Source: Pseudomonas sp. NFIX28
Lineage (GTDB): Bacteria > Pseudomonadota > Gammaproteobacteria > Pseudomonadales > Pseudomonadaceae
DNA: 64,000 bases
NCBI RefSeq assembly: GCF_900107395.1
Contig: NZ_FNPW01000003.1
Coordinates: 455,716-519,715, forward strand
Direction: 5' to 3'
Shown here piece after piece: positions 45,179 through 54,399 of this stretch (its first letter is position 1; each line of letters begins with the position of its first letter). The notes under the pieces were generated by a model. It did not search any database. It was not told the origin of the DNA and was given only the letters and a program-made list of their open reading frames with translations. The position numbers and the translations under genes are program-made.

Positions 45179-45240
45179 CACTCGGAACTTAGTCTGCCTG
45201 CACTGGATATCTCAACGCCTGTTCGTTGAACTTCCGAGTG
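45179..45240 (+). promoter_or_regulatory. Predicted AlgU (sigma-22) promoter of algD
   Basis: GGAACTT at 45184-45190 is the expected AlgU/RpoE −35; TATCTC at 45208-45213 or TCTCAA at 45210-45215 would be the −10. A second GAACTT lies at 45228-45233 without a good −10. CACTCGGAA (45179-45187) and TTCCGAGTG (45232-45240) are perfect 9-base inverted repeats bracketing the predicted start region. Confidence 0.5.
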
Positions 45241-45307
45241 CGTAACTACAGCTGGCAAACATTAACTCCGGCCATCTAATGGCGTGAATAACACAGAGGT
45301 AAATGCG

Positions 45308-46624
45308 ATGCGCATCAGCATATTTGGTTTGGGTTACGTCGGTGCAGTATGTGCCGGTTGCCTGTCTGCACGGGGCCATGAGGTCGTTGGCGTCGATGTT
45401 GCCAAGGACAAGATCGATATGATCAACGCAGGCAAATCGCCGATCGTTGAACCGGGTCTGGGTGAACTTCTGGCGCAAGGTATTCAAACCGGTCGTCTGC
45501 GCGGAACCACCAACTTCGCCGAGGCGATTCGCGACACCGACTTGTCGATGATCTGTGTCGGCACGCCAAGCAAGAAGAACGGCGACCTGGAACTCAACTA
45601 CATCGAGGCGGTATGCCGCGAGATCGGTTTTGTCCTGCGTGACAAGACTTCCCGCCACACCATCGTAGTGCGCAGTACCGTACTGCCGGGCACCGTCGCC
45701 AACGTGGTAATCCCGATTCTCGAAGACTGCTCCGGCAAGAAGGCCGGCGTCGACTTCGGCGTCGCGGTCAACCCCGAGTTCCTGCGTGAAAGCACCGCGA
45801 TCAAGGACTACGACTTCCCGCCGATGACCGTGATCGGCGAGTTCGACAAGGCTTCGGGCGACGTCCTGCAGTCGCTGTACGAAGAGCTCGACGCACCGAT
45901 CATCCGCAAAGACATCGCCGTCGCCGAGATGATCAAGTACACCTGCAACGTGTGGCACGCCACCAAGGTCACCTTCGCCAACGAGATCGGCAACATCGCC
46001 AAGGCGGTCGGCGTCGACGGTCGTGAAGTGATGGACGTGGTCTGCCAGGACAAGACCCTCAACCTGTCCCAGTACTACATGCGCCCGGGCTTCGCCTTCG
46101 GCGGCTCCTGCCTGCCCAAGGACGTGCGCGCCCTGACCTTCCGCGCCGGCTCCCTGGACATCGAAGCGCCGCTGCTCAACTCGCTGATGCGCAGCAACGA
46201 GTCCCAGGTGCAGAACGCCTTCGACATCGTCTCCAGCCATGAAAAACGCAAAGTCGCCCTGCTCGGCCTGAGCTTCAAGGCCGGTACCGACGATCTGCGC
46301 GAAAGCCCGCTGGTGGAGCTGGCGGAAATGCTGATCGGCAAGGGCTTCGACCTGAGCATCTACGACAGCAACGTCGAGTACGCCCGCGTCCACGGTGCCA
46401 ACAAGGATTACATCGAGTCCAAGATCCCTCACGTCTCGTCCCTGCTCAACGCGGACTTCGACTCGGTGATCGACAACTCCGACGTGATCATCCTCGGCAA
46501 CCGCGACGAGAAGTTCCGCGCCCTGGCCGAAGACGTGCCGCACGGCAAGCAGGTCATCGACCTGGTCGGGTTCATGTCCAAGGCCACCAGCGCGAGTGGC
46601 CGGACCGAAGGTATCTGCTGGTAA
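45308..46624 (+). CDS. algD: GDP-mannose 6-dehydrogenase
   Basis: Cytosolic enzyme of 438 residues that makes GDP-mannuronic acid, the committed step of alginate synthesis, by double NAD+-dependent oxidation of GDP-mannose. The N-terminal Rossmann motif is IFGLGYVGAVCAG. The catalytic Cys268 sits in FAFGGSCLPKDVRAL, the same number as in P. aeruginosa. I chose ATG 45308 (MRISIFGLGYVG), preceded by AGAGG; the ATG at 45284 would add eight residues. It is first of the 12-gene operon. Confidence 0.98.
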   Translation: MRISIFGLGYVGAVCAGCLSARGHEVVGVDVAKDKIDMINAGKSPIVEPGLGELLAQGIQTGRLRGTTNFAEAIRDTDLSMICVGTPSKKNGDLELNYIEAVCREIGFVLRDKTSRHTIVVRSTVLPGTVANVVIPILEDCSGKKAGVDFGVAVNPEFLRESTAIKDYDFPPMTVIGEFDKASGDVLQSLYEELDAPIIRKDIAVAEMIKYTCNVWHATKVTFANEIGNIAKAVGVDGREVMDVVCQDKTLNLSQYYMRPGFAFGGSCLPKDVRALTFRAGSLDIEAPLLNSLMRSNESQVQNAFDIVSSHEKRKVALLGLSFKAGTDDLRESPLVELAEMLIGKGFDLSIYDSNVEYARVHGANKDYIESKIPHVSSLLNADFDSVIDNSDVIILGNRDEKFRALAEDVPHGKQVIDLVGFMSKATSASGRTEGICW

Positions 46625-46655
46625 CCAGCGGTATCGGGGGCGGTTCGCCGTTCCC

Positions 46656-46756
46656 GTAGCCGCCGTCGCAGGCTGCGATCGAACCCGAAAGGGCCACGAC
46701 GCACCTGCGATCGCCGCAGGTGCCGCGGACCTAGCGCAGCCTCCGGCAGCGGCTAC
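46656..46756. repeat. REPIN, family A (algD–alg8)
   Basis: The left arm GTAGCCGCCGTCGCAGGCTG and the right arm CGCAGCCTCCGGCAGCGGCTAC (two parts, CGCAGCCTCC and GGCAGCGGCTAC) flank about 55 bases. It lies in the 208-base gap between algD and alg8 and could lower polymerase passage from algD into the rest of the operon. Confidence 0.85.
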
Positions 46757-46832
46757 GGGAATGCCCCCTTGGCTTTTTCGCCTGCCTTAACCCCTTCGGG
46801 CCACCCCACAGGCTCGCCCGAGATCGAGACGG

Positions 46833-48323
46833 ATGCAGATTATGCACAGGCTAAAGCACGGCCTACTCCAGGCCGCAGGTTGGCTGTTTTTCTTGAGTTT
46901 ACTGATGGGTCTCGCCCTGGCGTTGCCCGCGTCCACATTCGACTCCGAATCGAAGGACTTCATCTTCCTGATTGGCGCCGTGGGTATCTGGCGCTACTCG
47001 ATGGGTGCCACGCATTTCGTGCGCGGCATGATTTTTCTCTACATCGTCTACCCACACCTGCGCCGCAAGGTGCGCAAGCTGGGCAAGGCCGCCGATCCAT
47101 CGCACGTGTTCCTGATGGTCACCAGTTTCCGGATCGACGCCCTGACCACCGCCCAGGTCTATGGCTCGGTGATCCGTGAGGCCATCGACTGCGGCTTCCC
47201 CACCACCGTGGTTTGCTCGATCGTGGAAATGTCCGACGAGCTGTTGGTGAAAAGCCTCTGGGCCCGCATGAACCCGCCGGCCCACGTCAAGCTCGACTTC
47301 GTGCGCATCCCCGGCACCGGCAAGCGCGACGGCCTGGCCTTCGGCTTCCGCGCCATCTCCCGTCACCTGCCGGACGACCGCGCAGTCGTGGCGGTGATCG
47401 ACGGCGACACCGTTCTCGGCGAAGGCGTGGTGCGCAAGACCGTGCCCTGGTTCCAGCTGTTCGGCAACGTCGGCGGCCTGACCACCAACGAGTTCTGCGA
47501 AGTGCGCGGCGGCTACATCATGAGCGAGTGGCACAAGCTGCGTTTCGCCCAGCGCCACATCAACATGTGCTCGATGGCCCTGTCCAAGCGCGTGCTGACC
47601 ATGACCGGGCGCATGTCGGTGTTCCGCGCCACCGTGGTCACCAACCCGGACTTCATCGCCGACGTGGAAAGCGACTCGCTGCAGCACTGGCGCCTGGGCC
47701 GCTTCAAGTTCCTCACCGGAGACGACAAGTCCAGCTGGTTCAGCCTGATGCGCCTGGGCTACGACACCTTCTACGTGCCCGACGCCGCGATCAACACCGT
47801 GGAACACCCGCCGGAAAAGAGTTTCATCAAGGCCAGCCGCAAGCTGATGTTCCGCTGGTACGGCAACAACCTGCGGCAGAACTCCCGGGCCCTGGGCCTG
47901 GGCGTCAAGCGCCTGGGGCTGTTCACCAGCGTGGTGCTGTTCGACCAGCGCGTGTCGATGTGGACCTCGCTGCTGGGCCTGACCGTAGCGCTGATCGCCA
48001 GCTTCAAGTACGGCACCGCCTTCATCCTGGTGTACCTGCTGTGGATCGGCATCACCCGCCTGATCCTGACCCTGCTGCTGTCCTGCTCCGGCCACCGGAT
48101 CGGCCCGGCCTACCCGGCGATTCTCTATTACAACCAGATCGTCGGTGCGCTGGTGAAGATCTACGTGTTCTTCCGCCTCGACCAACAGTCCTGGACTCGC
48201 CAGCCCACTTCCCTGACCCGTGATCTCGCCAGCTTTCAACGTTGGTTCAACACCTGGTCGTCTCGGACCATGACCTTCTCCGCCGGCAGCATCTTCGTCG
48301 CCGCGCTGCTGATGATGGTCTGA
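46833..48323 (+). CDS. alg8: Alginate polymerase glycosyltransferase Alg8
   Basis: Inner-membrane family-2 glycosyltransferase of 496 residues that polymerises mannuronate from GDP-ManUA. N-terminal helices (about 12-35 and 45-75) precede the cytosolic GT-A domain with VIDGDT (about 188-193). C-terminal helices follow from about 385. It acts with Alg44, which supplies c-di-GMP control. The ATG at 46842 (MHRLKHG) is an alternative start three codons later and closer to how I remember P. aeruginosa Alg8. Confidence 0.95.
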   Translation: MQIMHRLKHGLLQAAGWLFFLSLLMGLALALPASTFDSESKDFIFLIGAVGIWRYSMGATHFVRGMIFLYIVYPHLRRKVRKLGKAADPSHVFLMVTSFRIDALTTAQVYGSVIREAIDCGFPTTVVCSIVEMSDELLVKSLWARMNPPAHVKLDFVRIPGTGKRDGLAFGFRAISRHLPDDRAVVAVIDGDTVLGEGVVRKTVPWFQLFGNVGGLTTNEFCEVRGGYIMSEWHKLRFAQRHINMCSMALSKRVLTMTGRMSVFRATVVTNPDFIADVESDSLQHWRLGRFKFLTGDDKSSWFSLMRLGYDTFYVPDAAINTVEHPPEKSFIKASRKLMFRWYGNNLRQNSRALGLGVKRLGLFTSVVLFDQRVSMWTSLLGLTVALIASFKYGTAFILVYLLWIGITRLILTLLLSCSGHRIGPAYPAILYYNQIVGALVKIYVFFRLDQQSWTRQPTSLTRDLASFQRWFNTWSSRTMTFSAGSIFVAALLMMV

Positions 48324-48358
48324 CCCGCCTTGCCTGAATTAACTAGGAAATCGCCCCT

Positions 48359-49528
48359 ATGAACACCGCCGTGAACGTCAACGTAGTGCATGAATCCGAA
48401 GCCCAACGCCAACACGCCCGGGTAAAAATCCCGGCCAAGCTGCGCTTCTTCGGCCCCGACCGGACCCCGGTCGAAGCGCGGGTCATCGACCTCTCCGCCG
48501 GCGGCCTGAGCTACAACTGCGGGCAGTTGCCGATCAAGGTCGGCGACGTGCACAAGGGTCGCCTGCAATTCATCATCGACAACCTCGGGCTGGCCATGGA
48601 CGTGGAGCTGCAGGTGCGCTCCATGGATCGCCAGACCGGCCGGGTCGGTTGCCAGTTCCAGAACCTCGAGCCCCAGGACATCTCGACCCTGCGCCAGTTG
48701 ATCACCTCGCACCTGGCCGGCGACATCGTGACCATGGGCGACGTGCTCGCCACCCTGCAGCGCGACAATTTCACCAAGGCGCGCAAGACCAAGGACACCG
48801 GCCACGGCATGAGCGCCCTGGGCCGCCTGCGCGCGGTGACCTTCAGCGCGGGGATCTTCGTGGTTGGCCTGGCGGCCTTCGGTTTCATCCTCAAGTCGGT
48901 GTACGGCATGTACTTCGTCAGCCACGCCCAGGCCGGCCTGGTCAGCGCGCCGGCGATGAACGTCACCATGCCGCGCGACGGCACCGTGCAGAGCCTGATC
49001 CAGGCCGACGGCGTGGCCGCCAAGGGCGCCCCGCTGGCGACCTTCAGCACCAGCATGCTCGACGTGCTCAAGGGCCACCTCAACGAAGACCAACTGCAAC
49101 CGGCCAAGGTCGAGGAGCTGTTCGGCAAGCAGATGACCGGCACCCTGACCTCGCCCTGCGACTGCACCGTGGCCCAGCAGATGGTTGCCGACGGCCAGTA
49201 CGCCAGCAAGGGCGACGTGATCTTCCAGCTGGTTCCGCGCGGCAGCCAGGCCAACATCGAAGCGCGCTTCTCCTATCGCCAGTTCGCCGACGTGCGCCCG
49301 GGCGCCAAGGTCAACTTCCAGATCGCCGGCGAAGACGAAGTGCGCACCGGCACCATCGTCAGCAGCACCAGCCTCAACGGCAGCGACCTGTCCTCGGACA
49401 TTCGCGTACAGATCAAGCCCGACACCCCGCTGAACAGCGCTTTCGCCGGCCGTCCTGTGGAAGTCAGCAGTAACCGCGGCCCTTCCATGAACTGGCTGAT
49501 CGACAAAGCCATGGCTGCCGGTCTCTAA
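48359..49528 (+). CDS. alg44: Alginate co-polymerase Alg44, PilZ c-di-GMP receptor
   Basis: Protein of 389 residues. The N-terminal PilZ domain has R17xxxR21 (AQRQHAR) and D44-L-S46 (VIDLSAGGLSY), the residues that bind c-di-GMP, at the same numbers as in P. aeruginosa. One membrane helix at about 160-183 leads to a periplasmic HlyD-like adaptor domain (VTMPRDGTVQSLIQADGVAA). It activates Alg8 and links polymerase to AlgK/AlgE. It begins 35 bases after alg8 and ends 2 bases before algK. Confidence 0.97.
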   Translation: MNTAVNVNVVHESEAQRQHARVKIPAKLRFFGPDRTPVEARVIDLSAGGLSYNCGQLPIKVGDVHKGRLQFIIDNLGLAMDVELQVRSMDRQTGRVGCQFQNLEPQDISTLRQLITSHLAGDIVTMGDVLATLQRDNFTKARKTKDTGHGMSALGRLRAVTFSAGIFVVGLAAFGFILKSVYGMYFVSHAQAGLVSAPAMNVTMPRDGTVQSLIQADGVAAKGAPLATFSTSMLDVLKGHLNEDQLQPAKVEELFGKQMTGTLTSPCDCTVAQQMVADGQYASKGDVIFQLVPRGSQANIEARFSYRQFADVRPGAKVNFQIAGEDEVRTGTIVSSTSLNGSDLSSDIRVQIKPDTPLNSAFAGRPVEVSSNRGPSMNWLIDKAMAAGL

Positions 49529-49530
49529 CC

Positions 49531-51087
49531 ATGAATATTCATACCCCACTCCCGATGACGAAAACGGCCCCCGTAGCCGCTGCCGCAGGCTGCGACCGAG
49601 TGCAACGCACTCGTGAAGGGGATGAATGCGCACTGGCGAAGAACCCGCGCCGCCCACAATCCGCCCGCTACGCGGCCGATCGCAGCCTGCGGCAGTGGCT
49701 ACCGGGTTCGGCGTTGCTGTTGCCGCTGGTGGCCGCCATGGCCCTGGCCGGTTGCGCCGGCCTGCCCGACCAGCGCCTGGCCAACGAAGCGCTGAAACGC
49801 GGCGACACCGTGCTCGCGGAACAGAACTTCCGGCAACTGGCAGACCTGGGCTACAGCGAAGCCCAGGTCGGCCTGGCCGATATCCAGATGGAGACCCGCG
49901 ACCCGGCGAAGATCAAACAAGCCGAGGCGACCTACCGCGCCGCGGCCGACACCTCGCCACGGGCCCAGGCGCGCCTGGGTCGCCTGCTGGTGGCCAAGCC
50001 CGGCTCCACCGAGGCCGAGCACCGCGAAGCCGAAGGCCTGTTGAAAAAGGCCTTCGCCAACGGTGAAGGCAACACCCTGATCCCGCTGGCGATGCTCTAC
50101 CTGCAATACCCGCAGAGCTTCCCCAAGGTCAACGCGCAGCAGCAGATCAGCCAGTGGCGCAGCGCCGGCTACCCGGAAGCCGGCCTGGCCCAGGTGCTGC
50201 TGTATCGCACCCAGGGCACCTACGACCAGCACCTGGCCGAGGTGGAAACCGTGTGCAAGGCGGCCCTGAACGTCACCGACATCTGCTACGTCGAACTGGC
50301 CACCGTCTACCAGAAACGCAACCAGCCCGAGCAACAGGCCGAGCTGTTGAAGCAGCTGCAGGCCGGCTACGCCCGTGGCGCCATCAGCGCGCAGCGGGTC
50401 GACAGCGTGGCGCGGGTGCTGGGCGATGCCAGCCTGGGCCAGACCGACGAGAAAACCGCGCAGGCCCTGCTGGAGCCTATCGCGCCCGGCTACCCGGCCT
50501 CCTGGGTCACCCTGGCGCAACTGCTCTACGACTTCCCCGAGCTGGGCGACGTCGACAAGATGATGCAATACCTGGACAACGGTCGCGCCGCCGACCAGCC
50601 CCGCGCCGAACTGCTGCTGGGCAAGCTCTACTACGAAGGCAAGATGGTCCCGGCCGACGCCAAGGTCGCCGAAGAACACTTCAAGAAGGCCCAGGGCAAG
50701 GAAGTCGCCGCCGATTACTACCTCGGCCAGATCTACCGCCGTGGCTACCTGGGCCAGGTCTATCCGCAAAAGGCCCTGGACCACCTGCTGACCGCTGCGC
50801 GCAACGGCCAGAACAGCGCGGACTTCGCCATTGCCCAACTGTTTTCCCAAGGCAAGGGCACCAAGCCCGACCCGCTCAACGCCTATGTCTTCAGCCAGCT
50901 GGCCAAGACCCAGGACACCCCGCAAGCCAACGAGCTTGCGCAACAACTCGAAGCCCAACTGCCGCCAGGCCAACGCGCCGAGGCCCAGCGCCTGCTGCAA
51001 CAGGAGCAGGCCGTGCGTGGCGCCTTGAGCCAGAACACGTTGGAACTGCACGCGCTGCAAGAAGAAGACGGTGAGGAATCCCTATGA
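49531..51087 (+). CDS. algK: Alginate lipoprotein AlgK with REPIN-encoded N-terminal segment
   Basis: Outer-membrane lipoprotein of TPR/Sel1-like repeats that localises the AlgE pore and bridges to Alg44 and AlgX. It is 518 residues against about 475 in P. aeruginosa. The mature protein starts at Cys75 (lipobox MALAGC), giving an unusual 74-residue leader. Residues 15-58 are translated from a family-A REPIN; its right arm encodes [10 protein letters not shown], the charged stretch just before the hydrophobic core [12 protein letters not shown]. No in-frame start after the REPIN would keep a charged n-region. A GTG at 49600 inside the REPIN is a possible shorter start. From [14 protein letters not shown] onward the protein is normal. 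It overlaps algE by four bases. Confidence 0.93.
   Translation: MNIHTPLPMTKTAPVAAAAGCDRVQRTREGDECALAKNPRRPQSARYAADRSLRQWLPGSALLLPLVAAMALAGCAGLPDQRLANEALKRGDTVLAEQNFRQLADLGYSEAQVGLADIQMETRDPAKIKQAEATYRAAADTSPRAQARLGRLLVAKPGSTEAEHREAEGLLKKAFANGEGNTLIPLAMLYLQYPQSFPKVNAQQQISQWRSAGYPEAGLAQVLLYRTQGTYDQHLAEVETVCKAALNVTDICYVELATVYQKRNQPEQQAELLKQLQAGYARGAISAQRVDSVARVLGDASLGQTDEKTAQALLEPIAPGYPASWVTLAQLLYDFPELGDVDKMMQYLDNGRAADQPRAELLLGKLYYEGKMVPADAKVAEEHFKKAQGKEVAADYYLGQIYRRGYLGQVYPQKALDHLLTAARNGQNSADFAIAQLFSQGKGTKPDPLNAYVFSQLAKTQDTPQANELAQQLEAQLPPGQRAEAQRLLQQEQAVRGALSQNTLELHALQEEDGEESL
49573..49702. repeat. REPIN, family A, inside algK
   Basis: The left arm GTAGCCGCTGCCGCAGGCTG (49573 on) and the right arm CGCAGCCTGCGGCAGTGGCTAC (parts CGCAGCCTGC and GGCAGTGGCTAC, ending 49702) are canonical. 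The whole element lies within the algK reading frame, between the first 14 codons and the signal-peptide core, and contains no in-frame stop. Confidence 0.88.
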
Positions 51088-52757
51088 AACTCAAGCCCAT
51101 TCCCCAGGCCGATATCGTTCGCGACGACGCCGCCCCTGTAGCCGCTGCCGCAGGCTGCGATCGAGCGCGCAGCGCTCGTCAACCAGGCGCCCGAGATCTG
51201 TCAGCCGCACCGCGCGCGCAGGTTTTGCGGCTGCTGCGCAGCCGATCGCAGCCTGCCGCAGCGGCTACGGGGACATTGTTCAGCCTGTCGAAGCTGGGTG
51301 TGGCCCTGGGTTTTGCCCTGCTCTGGTCCAACCCGACGCTGGCAGCCGTTACCGACACCAAGAACTTCGGCCTGGACGTGAAAATCACCGGCCAGTCCGA
51401 GGACGACCGTGACCTGGGCACCCTGGATGGCGGCGACGTCAACGGCGTCGGCCTCGACCTGCGGCCCTGGGTGTATGGCGAAAGCGGCAACTGGAGCGCC
51501 TACGCCATGGGCCAGGCGGTGACCTCCACCGACATCATCGAGACCGACACCCTGCAGCAGTCCGATGGCGCCAGCACCGAAAGCAGCAACAACAGCGACC
51601 GCAAGAGCAAGAAGAACTACCTGGCGCTGCGCGAGTTCTGGATCGGCTACAGCGGCCTCACCCCCTACCCGGGCGAGCAGTTGAAGTTCGGTCGCCAGCG
51701 CCTGCGCAACGACGACGGCCAGTGGCGCGACACCAACATCGAAGCCCTCAACTGGACCTTCGACACCACCCTGCTGCGCGCCAACGCCGGTATCGCCGAA
51801 CGCTTCAGCGAATACCGCACCGACCTCAAGGAGCTGGCGCCGGAAGACAAGGATCGCCTGCACGTCTACGGCGACGTGGCCTATCAGTGGAACCCTGGCC
51901 ATTGGGCCGGCATCCGCGCGCACCACAGCCACGACGACGGCAAGCTCGACTATCCGGTCCCGGGCGAAGCCACCGACTCCCTGGACAAGCGCCAGAATGG
52001 CGACCTGACCTGGCTCGGCCTGGAAGCCAACAGCGACGCCTATAACTGGCGCAACACCAACACCGTCAACTACTGGGCGAGTGTCACCGGCATGAGCGGC
52101 GACCGCGACAAGGTCAACGCGCTGAACGCCGACGGCACCCGCCCGGCCCAGGCCAAGAGCGGCGAGAGCCTCGACGGCTGGGCCACCGACCTCGGCGTGC
52201 GCCTGCGCCTGGACCCGAAATGGCAAGTCGGCGCGGCCTACGCCCGCGCCAGCGGCGACTACGAGCAGAGCGGCCTGGAAAGCAACCGTTCGAACTACAC
52301 CGGCACCCGCTCGCGGGTGCACCGTTTCGGCGAAGCCTTCCGCGGCGAAATGAACAACATGCAGACCGCCACCCTGTTCGGTTCCTGGATGCTCGCCGAC
52401 GAATACGACGCCAGCCTGATCTACCACAAGTTCTGGCGCGTGGACGGCAAAAAGCCGGTGGGCAGCAATGGCATCAACGCCGTGGAAAACAACTACGACG
52501 ACGCCACCGGCGCCCTGCTCTCCAGCTCGTCGCTGCCGCTGCGCGATGGCGAGAAAGACCTCGGCCAGGAAGTCGACCTGGTGGTCACCAAGTACTTCAA
52601 GCAAGGCCTGCTGCCGGCCGCGCTCAGCCAGTCGATCGACGAGCCTTCGGCGCTGGTGCGCTTCCGCGGCGGCGTGTTCAAGCCGGGCGACGCCTACGGC
52701 AAGAACGTCGACTCGTACATGCACCGCGCCTTTGTCGACGTGATCTGGCGCTTCTGA
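51084..52757 (+). CDS. algE: Alginate outer-membrane porin AlgE with REPIN-encoded N-terminal segment
   Basis: Beta-barrel secretin-like porin (18 strands in the P. aeruginosa structure) that exports alginate. It has 557 residues against about 490 in P. aeruginosa. Residues 19-62 are translated from a family-A REPIN ([11 protein letters not shown] to SQPAAAATG). A normal signal peptide core follows ([15 protein letters not shown]) with cleavage near TLAA. The annotated ATG has a good Shine-Dalgarno (GAGGAA). TTG at 51273, just after the REPIN and behind GGGGA, would give a conventional 25-residue leader. The mature barrel from [20 protein letters not shown] to the C-terminal aromatic DVIWRF is intact. 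Confidence 0.93.
   Translation: MKLKPIPQADIVRDDAAPVAAAAGCDRARSARQPGARDLSAAPRAQVLRLLRSRSQPAAAATGTLFSLSKLGVALGFALLWSNPTLAAVTDTKNFGLDVKITGQSEDDRDLGTLDGGDVNGVGLDLRPWVYGESGNWSAYAMGQAVTSTDIIETDTLQQSDGASTESSNNSDRKSKKNYLALREFWIGYSGLTPYPGEQLKFGRQRLRNDDGQWRDTNIEALNWTFDTTLLRANAGIAERFSEYRTDLKELAPEDKDRLHVYGDVAYQWNPGHWAGIRAHHSHDDGKLDYPVPGEATDSLDKRQNGDLTWLGLEANSDAYNWRNTNTVNYWASVTGMSGDRDKVNALNADGTRPAQAKSGESLDGWATDLGVRLRLDPKWQVGAAYARASGDYEQSGLESNRSNYTGTRSRVHRFGEAFRGEMNNMQTATLFGSWMLADEYDASLIYHKFWRVDGKKPVGSNGINAVENNYDDATGALLSSSSLPLRDGEKDLGQEVDLVVTKYFKQGLLPAALSQSIDEPSALVRFRGGVFKPGDAYGKNVDSYMHRAFVDVIWRF
51138..51268. repeat. REPIN, family A, inside algE
   Basis: The left arm GTAGCCGCTGCCGCAGGCTG and the right arm CGCAGCCTGCCGCAGCGGCTAC (parts CGCAGCCTGC and CGCAGCGGCTAC, ending 51268) are canonical. 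It is 131 bases long and lies within the 5' coding part of algE without an in-frame stop. Confidence 0.88.
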
Positions 52758-52783
52758 TGCGAGCCGCCAAAGGAGTGCCTGAG

Positions 52784-54388
52784 ATGAACAGCCCGATGAA
52801 CAGCCCAGCGTTGAGAGGTTCGATCAGCCTGTTGGCCGGCGCCATGCTGCTGGCCAGCAGCGCCGCCTTCGCCACCATCGAACCGGCCCCGGCCGCCGCG
52901 CCGGGCAAGCAGCCGACCATGGCCAAGGAGCTGCAACAGGCCAAGACCTACACCGTCAGCAGCGCGCCCACCGCGCCGCTGGACCTGGCCAAGCCAACCC
53001 TGCCCGACCTCTCCGGCTACACCGCCGAAGCGGCGGCGGCGAAGATCGTGCGCAGCAAGCCGGGCAAGGTCAGCGTGCGCCGCATGATGCAGGAAAACGC
53101 GCTGAAGGACTTTATCGGCGGCGACAACAAGATGGCCGAATGGGTGGTGCGCCAGCACGGCATTCCCCAGGCAATCTTCATCGACGACGGTTACATCAAC
53201 CTCAAGGACCTGGCCAAGAAGCTGCCCAAGCAATACCTCAGCGAAACCTCGCCGGGCGTGTACCTGGCGCGGCTGCCGATCGTGGTCGGGAACAAGGGCA
53301 TCCTGGAAATCGACAAGCAGACCCAGGAACTGCGCCTGTCCCAGGAGGCCGGCTCGTTCCTGGTCAACGACGGCCAGCTGTTCGTGCGCGACACCAAGGT
53401 CACCGGCTGGCGCGAGAAGGACAACGGCCCGGCGACCTTCAACTCGCCCAAGGAGTTCCGCCCGTTCCTGCTGGCCTGGGGCGGCACCGAGACCTACATC
53501 GTCAACAGCAAGATGGCCAGCTTCGGCTACGCCAACAGTAAGTCCTACGGCGTGAGTATTTCCCAGTACACGCCCAACATGGCCAAGGTGCTCAAGCGCC
53601 CCGAACCCACCGGCTGGATCATCGGCTCGGAGTTCTCGGACATGTGGTACGGCTTCTACTGCTACGAGACCCGCGACTTCGTGGTCAAGGGCAATACCTA
53701 CAAGGACAACATCGTCTACGGCATCGACCCCCACGACCGTTCGCACCGGCTGATCATCGCCGACAACACCGTCTACGGGACCAAGAAGAAGCACGGGATC
53801 ATTATTTCCCGGGAAGTGAACGACAGCTTCATCTTCAACAACCGCAGCTACGAGAACAAACTCTCGGGCCTGGTGATCGACCGTAACAGCGTGAACAACC
53901 TGATCGCCGACAACGAGATCTACCGCAACCACACCGACGGCATCACCCTCTACGAGAGTGCCGACAACCTGCTGTGGGGCAACAAGGTCATCAGCAACCG
54001 ACGCCACGGCATCCGCATCCGCAACAGCGTGAACATCCGCCTGTACGAGAACGTCGCCATGGCCAACGGCCTGACCGGCGTCTACGGCCACATCAAGGAC
54101 CTCTCCGATACCGACCGCGACATCAAGCTCGACCCGTTCGACGCCCAGGTGTCGCTGATCGTGGTCGGCGGCGAGCTGGCGGCCAACGGCAGCGGCCCGA
54201 TGTCCATCGACTCGCCGCTGAGCGTCGAGCTGTACCGCGTGTCCATGCTCGCCCCGACCAAGAGCAGCGGCATCAGCTTCTCGGGGATCCTCGGCGAGCG
54301 CCAGGACGAAATTCTTGACCTGCTGGTGCGCCAGCAGAAAGCCGTGCTGATCGACCCTGTCGAACGCCAGACCGAAATGCGCGATTGA
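52784..54388 (+). CDS. algG: Alginate C5-mannuronan epimerase
   Basis: Periplasmic enzyme of 534 residues that converts polymerised mannuronate to guluronate and protects alginate from AlgL. A signal peptide ends near SSAAFA. The C-terminal half is a right-handed parallel beta-helix with CASH repeats; D315-P-H317-D (YGIDPHDRSHR) holds the catalytic His region. ATG 52784 has AAAGGAG eight bases upstream; a longer frame overlapping algE is a shadow. Confidence 0.97.
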   Translation: MNSPMNSPALRGSISLLAGAMLLASSAAFATIEPAPAAAPGKQPTMAKELQQAKTYTVSSAPTAPLDLAKPTLPDLSGYTAEAAAAKIVRSKPGKVSVRRMMQENALKDFIGGDNKMAEWVVRQHGIPQAIFIDDGYINLKDLAKKLPKQYLSETSPGVYLARLPIVVGNKGILEIDKQTQELRLSQEAGSFLVNDGQLFVRDTKVTGWREKDNGPATFNSPKEFRPFLLAWGGTETYIVNSKMASFGYANSKSYGVSISQYTPNMAKVLKRPEPTGWIIGSEFSDMWYGFYCYETRDFVVKGNTYKDNIVYGIDPHDRSHRLIIADNTVYGTKKKHGIIISREVNDSFIFNNRSYENKLSGLVIDRNSVNNLIADNEIYRNHTDGITLYESADNLLWGNKVISNRRHGIRIRNSVNIRLYENVAMANGLTGVYGHIKDLSDTDRDIKLDPFDAQVSLIVVGGELAANGSGPMSIDSPLSVELYRVSMLAPTKSSGISFSGILGERQDEILDLLVRQQKAVLIDPVERQTEMRD

Positions 54389-54399
54389 GGATGACTGTT

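Larger units (their letters stand above)
44557..45307 (+). promoter_or_regulatory. algD upstream regulatory region
   Basis: About 750 non-coding bases precede algD, as expected for this heavily regulated promoter. The first 240 bases are strongly AT-rich compared with everything around, a usual trait of regulator-bound or transferred DNA. Three TGGC-type blocks (near 44582, 44655 and 44680) could be AmrZ-like sites, but I cannot verify this. CTGTTCGTT at 45219-45227 matches the AlgR consensus CCGTTCGTC in seven of nine positions. Two small start-codon/Shine-Dalgarno pairs also occur (44880 and 44967). Confidence 0.55.

Noticed and set aside
44560..45300. AT-rich algD upstream region as a mobile element or horizontally acquired island
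   Set aside because: There is no transposase, terminal repeat or target duplication. AT-rich DNA is expected at this multi-regulator promoter.
49573..49702. Reading the REP-encoded AAAAGC in AlgK as the true lipobox
   Set aside because: There is no hydrophobic core of adequate length before it, whereas [15 protein letters not shown] downstream is a classical lipoprotein signal next to the conserved mature start.
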